Source: an uncultured Lachnospiraceae bacterium (GTDB taxonomy: Bacteria; Bacillota; Clostridia; Lachnospirales; Lachnospiraceae). From it: a DNA stretch of 10,244 nucleotides. Positions within the stretch are counted from its first letter, which is position 1. Each line of letters starts with the position of its first letter. The notes under the pieces are model-generated. The model made no database searches and was not told where the DNA came from. It saw nothing but the letters and a program-made list of their open reading frames with translations. The position numbers and the translations under genes are program-made. The DNA lies in the NCBI GenBank assembly GCA_948441955.1, contig CAOJQZ010000079.1:1-10244 (forward strand). Direction: 5' to 3'. Below, in pieces: positions 6,390 through 10,244 of the stretch.

Positions 6390-6418
6390 ATCATACATTA
6401 TCTTTACATATTTTTCAA
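6390..6418 (-). promoter_or_regulatory. Promoter of the purEMND operon
   Basis: On the minus strand -35 TTGAAA (6413-6418) and -10 TATGAT (6390-6395), each 5 of 6 to consensus, are exactly 17 bp apart. The -35 lies over the last codons of the M29 peptidase gene. Predicted transcription start is near 6383, leaving about 54 leader bases. That is too short for a purine riboswitch, and none is seen. Confidence 0.65.
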
Positions 6419-8446
6419 CGGTTCATTTAAAATCTCCGTTCCGTCAAGCACAAACCGGCCGTCTGCAAGAATCACAATTTCTTCTCCTGTTTCCGTCACT
6501 ACCGTAATACTTTTAAGCTCCTCGTAGGGAATCGTTATGTCCGTATGGCAGTGGAAATACGCTTTCGATACATCCTCCTTTCTCAAAAGAGATACAGAGT
6601 TGTCCTTTGCCACAATCTCCTTCCCATTGGAGTTATAAACCTTATTCTCCTCACTCCAGCTGTAACAGGTATCTCCCACGGCAAAATGAGGGCCCATCTT
6701 TTCTGCAATGAGAATCGGCATCTTTTCCTCGATTTTGTATTTTTTAGACGTCACATAAGCCGTTGTATTTGTTCCAATGGCAAACTCGCCAAGAGGCAGC
6801 GTTGCGTGCCTATGCAGAATGTTATCATAAACATATGCTTTATTCTCGAACTCTCTTTCAAAATTACTGCAGCTGTAGTCTTCAATCATCCCGTTAGAAA
6901 ATGTAATTTCCAAATCCTTATACTGAAGCTCGTTCAAATACACTCTGCTCACATGAAGAATTCCGTTCGTCCCTTCAAGCGCCGGTGATGTAAACACTTC
7001 CCCTACCGGAATATTTACATCTGCCACACAGTTTTCAAAATTTGTTTCCTTTAAAGGATCCTTAAGCTTCAGAAGCTGAACTTTAAGATCTGTCCTGTTT
7101 CCGTTTGCGCCAAGGATATGCACATATTTCCCCTTATCAAGAGCGTCAATGAGTATCTGCTGCACCTTTTCATATAGTTTTGCATCCAATGTATTGATCT
7201 TGATAATTTCATCGAAAATTTCTTCATAGCATCCGCCGATCTCCGGAACCGGATATGCGATAATTGTAAAACTTCTTTCGTCTCCGGGAATATAAGTATT
7301 CGTAAGCTGGCCGGCCCTGCTGTCATAAAGACGAGAGAGCTCCGCCTGTTTTTCCGATAACTTAACTGACTCCTCCTTCTGTACAGGGGTAAACGGTTTT
7401 TCCCCGAACATTTCGATCCATGCTGGTCCGGCATGACATGCCGCCTTCTCCTTATACTGCTCGAATGCTGTCTTCATAACCTCAAGCTTGCGCTCTACAT
7501 ACTGCTTGTCAAGAAACAGGCCCTGATCATCCTTATGGTCATATTCATACTGCTTATTTGGAACAGCCCCGTAAAAGCCTGTCCTTATTTGCTGCCGTTT
7601 TGTGATCACACTGACCGAACACCGGTAGATTACAGGCTCAAGACCCATTTTTCTAAAATTCTCTATCGCTTTTTTTACCACACGTTCGAATCCAAGAACA
7701 TAACGGATATTTACGGTAGATTTTCCGGACAGATCTTTCCCGGTATTTACAAACCCCATACGGTATCCTTCTGTATAAACATCTGCCATTTTCCGAATCA
7801 CTTCTTCCGGCAGGGATTTAAGATGAGCCGCAGTTTTTCTTTCATTCTCACTAATATACTCGCCAAAATAATACAGATAGCGGATGTCTGAGAGATCCGC
7901 ATTTTCTATCAAATCTGCGGCAAAGCTTTCCTTCTCATCTACCTGTTCTCTGATACGGTCAGCGGCAAACACATCGCAGTAATCGCTTGCATACCAGTAG
8001 ATCGTTTCTTTTATGTTCGAAGGTTCCGGACACTGCTCCTCTTCAAACTGATGATAAATCTGTACCAGAAGCTCAAAAAGAATATCCAGATATTCTGTCT
8101 TTTTTTCGAAGGTGTAAACAATTGCCCCTCGAAGCTCCGTATAGAGAAAGCTTAAAAGCTGCCCATATTTATTCCCCAGCTTCTTAACCGCATATGCGGG
8201 ATTCGCGTAACTTTCCTCATAATTCTCCGGAAGAATATCCTCATAAAGCCTCCTGTTCCACGCCTCAAGCTCTGAAAGCGGAAGCTTTTGATATTCTCCG
8301 TCTGCAATACATGTATTTAATTCATCTATCATACTGACAAACTCTGACATTCTCTGAAAATAACCGCGGAATTCTTCCGATATGCCCTGTTCTTTTTCTA
8401 TCTCTTTAATGCGCTCTGTTACAAGCTCATACCTTTCTTCAATCAT
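6404..8446 (-). CDS. M29-type aminopeptidase with long N-terminal extension
   Basis: A 680-aa protein whose C-terminal 400 or so residues look like a family M29 (aminopeptidase T/AmpS-like) metallopeptidase, which removes N-terminal residues using a two-metal centre. Expected metal or active-site residues (numbered from this start): E483 in GEVFTSP, E554 in LGEFAIGTN, H587 in MGPHFAVGD, Y595, and H634/D636 in HCHTD. Spacing fits the family. Typical M29 enzymes have about 370-410 residues; here some 260 extra residues precede, rich in charged and aromatic helices (YELVTERIKEIEKEQ onward) with no signal peptide or TM segment, so it should be cytosolic. I do not recognise this N-terminal part. 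Start ATG 8446 follows the previous stop by 2 bases, with AAGGGGG at 8458-8464; a TTG at 8503 lies inside the previous gene and was rejected. It is the last gene of a membrane-protein cluster. Substrate unknown. Confidence 0.82.
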   Translation of the reverse strand: MIEERYELVTERIKEIEKEQGISEEFRGYFQRMSEFVSMIDELNTCIADGEYQKLPLSELEAWNRRLYEDILPENYEESYANPAYAVKKLGNKYGQLLSFLYTELRGAIVYTFEKKTEYLDILFELLVQIYHQFEEEQCPEPSNIKETIYWYASDYCDVFAADRIREQVDEKESFAADLIENADLSDIRYLYYFGEYISENERKTAAHLKSLPEEVIRKMADVYTEGYRMGFVNTGKDLSGKSTVNIRYVLGFERVVKKAIENFRKMGLEPVIYRCSVSVITKRQQIRTGFYGAVPNKQYEYDHKDDQGLFLDKQYVERKLEVMKTAFEQYKEKAACHAGPAWIEMFGEKPFTPVQKEESVKLSEKQAELSRLYDSRAGQLTNTYIPGDERSFTIIAYPVPEIGGCYEEIFDEIIKINTLDAKLYEKVQQILIDALDKGKYVHILGANGNRTDLKVQLLKLKDPLKETNFENCVADVNIPVGEVFTSPALEGTNGILHVSRVYLNELQYKDLEITFSNGMIEDYSCSNFEREFENKAYVYDNILHRHATLPLGEFAIGTNTTAYVTSKKYKIEEKMPILIAEKMGPHFAVGDTCYSWSEENKVYNSNGKEIVAKDNSVSLLRKEDVSKAYFHCHTDITIPYEELKSITVVTETGEEIVILADGRFVLDGTEILNEPLKNM

Positions 8447-8448
8447 CT

Positions 8449-8847
8449 CTAAATAATCCCCCTTAAAAATATTGCCGCCATTCCAAGCAAAACAGTGCTG
8501 CAAAGAGCCGTTCCTACCTTACAGGTTATGTAATTTTTATCTCTTTCCTTGAAGCCCCGTATTCCAAGGTTCAAGCCCATTCCTGCAAGTAGCGTTGTTA
8601 TGATTCCTACAATTCCCATGTATGCGGCAACCTCTCCCTTGGCAGCAAAGGAAACACTGACCATAAGAACTAAAAGTGATACGGCCAGCACTGCTAACAC
8701 ACAGGATTGCACGCCTTTCTTCGCATGCTTTAAGGGCTTTTGACCATATTTTGTCCGAATCAGCTTCCTGCGGCGCCTTTCTCGTTCTTTTGCCGCCTTA
8801 AGAGCCTTTGTACCGTCTTCATCGTCTCTTCTTCCTTTTATTAACAT
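8449..8847 (-). CDS. Basic three-TM membrane protein, function unknown
   Basis: A 132-aa protein. Residues 1-45 are strongly charged and basic (KERERRRRKLIRTKYGQKPLKHAKKG), followed by three predicted membrane segments at about 46-68, 73-96 and 107-130. It has no signal peptide, and the positive-inside rule puts the N-terminus in the cytoplasm. I recognise no catalytic motif. It may belong to a small Clostridia-specific DUF family (possibly DUF6142; from memory and not verified). Start ATG 8847 has AAGGAG at 8853-8858, 5 bases away, and lies 29 bases inside the VanZ-like gene. Its stop TAG is 2 bases before the M29 peptidase ATG, so the three genes are probably translated in a coupled way. 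Confidence 0.8.
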   Translation of the reverse strand: MLIKGRRDDEDGTKALKAAKERERRRRKLIRTKYGQKPLKHAKKGVQSCVLAVLAVSLLVLMVSVSFAAKGEVAAYMGIVGIITTLLAGMGLNLGIRGFKERDKNYITCKVGTALCSTVLLGMAAIFLRGII

Positions 8848-9298
8848 GTCGTCTCCTTATCAGCACACATATTACAAATACTATGTGCCCCGCAACTCCT
8901 CCAATCGTATTAAGCAGAAGGTCATCCACATCAAAACATCCTACTTTTGACACAAGCTGAAAGCTCTCTACGCCCAGACTAAGAATAAAACTCCAGAATA
9001 ACGTGGCAAAAAAGCTTCTGTATCTGCTGGCCATGGGCAGGAAAAAACCAAATGGCATAAATATCAGCACATTCCCAAAAAGATTTGTGAACATGGCAAA
9101 TAATCCAACCTGATGCCGATACTCCCAGAACCTTTTAATCTCCTTAAACAAAACGAGATTATAATGATAGTCCTCCATTCCGGTTGTCACCCGTCCATAC
9201 CAGTCAGAAAATATAAGAAAATATATAATGAATCCGATATACAGGATAAAACATATTTTCCCGAATATGCGGATTCGTTTTCTGGTTTTTGCATTCAA
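8819..9298 (-). CDS. VanZ-family membrane protein
   Basis: A 159-aa membrane protein with about four TM segments (roughly 12-30, 66-88, 94-114 and 129-147) and a very basic C-terminal tail (RRRHVNKRKKRR). Family hallmarks are clear: NLFGNVLIFMPFGF (72-85), ESFQL (111-115) and DVDDLLLNTIGG (123-134), matching the conserved N-x3-N, E-x2-Q and D-x2-D-x3-N-x2-G pattern. VanZ itself gives modest teicoplanin resistance, but most family members are chromosomal with unknown roles, so no resistance should be inferred. The start appears to be TTG at 9298, preceded by a weak AAAGGG (9310-9315); nearby ATGs at 9294 and 9309 are out of frame. It lies 28 bases after the 50-aa membrane-protein gene and overlaps the next gene by 29 bases. 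Confidence 0.88.
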   Translation of the reverse strand: MNAKTRKRIRIFGKICFILYIGFIIYFLIFSDWYGRVTTGMEDYHYNLVLFKEIKRFWEYRHQVGLFAMFTNLFGNVLIFMPFGFFLPMASRYRSFFATLFWSFILSLGVESFQLVSKVGCFDVDDLLLNTIGGVAGHIVFVICVLIRRRHVNKRKKRR

Positions 9299-9326
9299 AA
9301 ATACAGCATCCCTTTCAATACCGGAC

Positions 9327-9479
9327 TTAGAAGGTCAGTCCTTTTTTATCTCTTAACAATCTCGCCCCGCTGACAATTGCAATGATTCCGGACGCAACTC
9401 CTGTCACAATCATAATAATACCTATGGCAATGCCGGACGCCCCTGCAAAGCTCATTGACTTATATGCCTTTTCGTTCAT
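9327..9479 (-). CDS. 50-aa small membrane protein
   Basis: A short gene directly behind pyrE. The protein begins MNEKAYKSMSFAGASG and ends RLLRDKKGLTF. Residues about 9-42 are almost entirely small or hydrophobic and glycine-rich (SGIAIGIIMIVTGVASGIIA), long enough for one extended helix or a tight two-helix hairpin, flanked by charged ends. Support for it being real: ATG at 9479 has a perfect GGAGG at 9486-9490 with 6-base spacing, it starts 12 bases after the pyrE stop, there is no hairpin between, and the coding frame fills most of the otherwise empty 193-base gap between pyrE and the VanZ gene. Function is unknown; candidates include a membrane-complex subunit or helper of the following VanZ-like protein. 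It has no toxin-like signature such as an antisense RNA partner. Confidence 0.75.
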   Translation of the reverse strand: MNEKAYKSMSFAGASGIAIGIIMIVTGVASGIIAIVSGARLLRDKKGLTF

Positions 9480-9491
9480 AATAATCCTCCG

Positions 9492-10169
9492 TTATTTCAC
9501 ACCATACTGTTCATAGTATGCATCAATCGCTGCTTTTAATGTACTATCAATGATTACTTTTCCCTGACATTCTCTGTTGTAAAGATGCTCTACAACTTCC
9601 TCCATCGTAACGATGGCGCTGGCATCAAATCCATAAAGCTCCTTAATCTCTTCCAGTGCGCTCATCTTACCGCCTTTTCCGACTTCCATACGGTTTAAGG
9701 ACACCATAAGTCCTTTTATCTCCACATCGGCCTGTGCCTTAATGATTGGGAATGTCTCTTCTATAGATTTCCCGGAGGTGGTTACATCCTCAATAATAAT
9801 AACACGGTCGCCGTCCTTTAATCTGCTTCCCAGAAGAATTCCGGTATCTCCGTGATCCTTTACCTCCTTGCGGTTTGAGCAGTAACGGATATCCTTTCCG
9901 TAAAGCTCGCTGATAGCCATTGTAGCTGCAACAGAGAGGGGAATTCCCTTATAGGCAGGCCCGAACAGCACGTCAAAATCAAGGCCGAATGTATCATGGA
10001 TTGCTTTTGCATAATATTCCCCAAGTTTCTTAAGCTGTGTTCCTGTGACGTATGCTCCTGCGTTCATAAAAAATGGGGACTTTCTTCCGCTTTTTAATGT
10101 AAATTCACCGAATTTGAGCACATCGCTTTTTACCATAAATTCTATAAATTCCTGCTTGTACTGTTCCAT
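9492..10169 (-). CDS. pyrE: Orotate phosphoribosyltransferase
   Basis: A 225-aa enzyme joining orotate and PRPP to give orotidine 5'-monophosphate, the fifth step of pyrimidine synthesis; cytosolic, dimeric in relatives. The type-I phosphoribosyltransferase PRPP loop VIIIEDVTTSGKS is at 123-135. Other family segments are TLKSGRKSPFFMNAG (24-38), LFGPAYKGIPLSVA (68-81) and the flexible catalytic loop RKEVKDHGDTG (100-110). The C-terminus carries extra helices usual for the longer Clostridia form. Start ATG 10169 is preceded by two Shine-Dalgarno-like boxes, GGAGG at 10181-10185 (11 bases away) and AAGGAG at 10172-10177 (2 bases away). It has its own promoter and a leader of about 26 bases, too short for a PyrR attenuator. 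Other pyr genes are not in the window. Confidence 0.96.
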   Translation of the reverse strand: MEQYKQEFIEFMVKSDVLKFGEFTLKSGRKSPFFMNAGAYVTGTQLKKLGEYYAKAIHDTFGLDFDVLFGPAYKGIPLSVAATMAISELYGKDIRYCSNRKEVKDHGDTGILLGSRLKDGDRVIIIEDVTTSGKSIEETFPIIKAQADVEIKGLMVSLNRMEVGKGGKMSALEEIKELYGFDASAIVTMEEVVEHLYNRECQGKVIIDSTLKAAIDAYYEQYGVK

Positions 10170-10202
10170 ATCTCCTTAGACCTCCGTTTTTGATTCTTTT
10201 CA

Positions 10203-10231
10203 ATTTTATCATATCTATTGCAGAATTTCAA
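10203..10231 (-). promoter_or_regulatory. Promoter of pyrE and probably the genes behind it
   Basis: On the minus strand -35 TTGAAA (10226-10231) and -10 TAAAAT (10203-10208) are 17 bp apart. A TG one base before the -10 gives an extended -10. Both boxes match consensus at 5 of 6 positions. Transcription should start near 10196. With no clear promoter or terminator until 6418-6360, this is the likely promoter for the run pyrE to the M29 peptidase. Confidence 0.7.
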
Positions 10232-10244
10232 TTATTGTAATTTC

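Noticed and set aside
6330..6398. Longer PurE starting at ATG 6398
   Set aside because: The extra 23 residues are not PurE-like, there is no ribosome binding site, and the region is occupied by a hairpin and the promoter's start point.
6330..6403. Purine riboswitch upstream of purE
   Set aside because: The leader is too short and no three-way-junction core is recognisable.
8447..8503. Longer M29 peptidase starting at TTG 8503
   Set aside because: It would lie inside the preceding gene. ATG 8446 is better placed, 2 bases after that gene's stop and with a GGGGG-type ribosome binding site.
8819..9298. Glycopeptide resistance gene (vanZ)
   Set aside because: Family motifs are present, but there are no vanA/H/X/R/S neighbours; chromosomal VanZ-family genes are widespread without a resistance role.
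10170..10244. PyrR attenuator or pyrimidine leader before pyrE
   Set aside because: The predicted leader is only about 26 bases and holds just Shine-Dalgarno sequences.

Overview
The window looks like chromosomal DNA from a Gram-positive anaerobe of the Clostridia, most likely a Lachnospiraceae-type gut bacterium. Reasons: moderately low GC with AT-rich intergenic DNA, strong GGAGG-type ribosome binding sites, some GTG/TTG starts, a YtrA-type GntR regulator, and a VanZ protein and an oversized M29 peptidase lying between nucleotide-biosynthesis genes. The family-level placement is inference from gene content, not a database match. Every gene except one is on the minus strand. No rRNA, tRNA, CRISPR array, insertion sequence or phage gene was seen.

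Layout, left to right. (1) 30-404: short GntR/YtrA regulator on the minus strand, whose downstream partners lie outside the window. (2) 504-1619: alanine dehydrogenase (ald, minus, GTG start), ending in a clear intrinsic terminator. (3) 1620-1920: a 300-base AT-rich divergent control region. It holds candidate ald promoters, two near-identical AT palindromes exactly 30 bp apart, and a consensus-like promoter for the plus-strand regulator with a 20-bp inverted repeat on its -35 box. (4) 1921-2778: RpiR/MurR-type regulator (HTH plus SIS domain), plus strand. (5) 2777-2824: a strong hairpin that terminates the purine operon and overlaps the rpiR stop codon. (6) 2848-6329: purine operon read right to left as purE-purM-purN-purD, with its own promoter at 6390-6418. 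(7) 6404-9479: four genes in the order small 50-aa membrane protein, VanZ-family protein, three-TM basic protein, and a 680-aa M29-type aminopeptidase with a long helical N-terminal part. (8) 9492-10169: pyrE, with a near-consensus promoter at the right edge.

How it fits together. pyrE and the four membrane/peptidase genes are closely packed (gaps 12 and 28 nt, then overlap and coupling) with no obvious internal promoter or terminator, so they may form one transcript starting at the pyrE promoter. A hairpin just before purE may end that transcript while the purE promoter starts the next. purE, purM, purN and purD give four non-consecutive steps of IMP synthesis; purF, purL, purC, purB, purH and any purK must be elsewhere. 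The ald/rpiR divergent pair looks like a self-contained regulated module in which a SIS-domain regulator probably controls alanine catabolism.

The most interesting items are the ald-rpiR operator architecture and the uncharacterised membrane/M29 peptidase cassette. No dramatic new system such as a defence or mobile system is evident.
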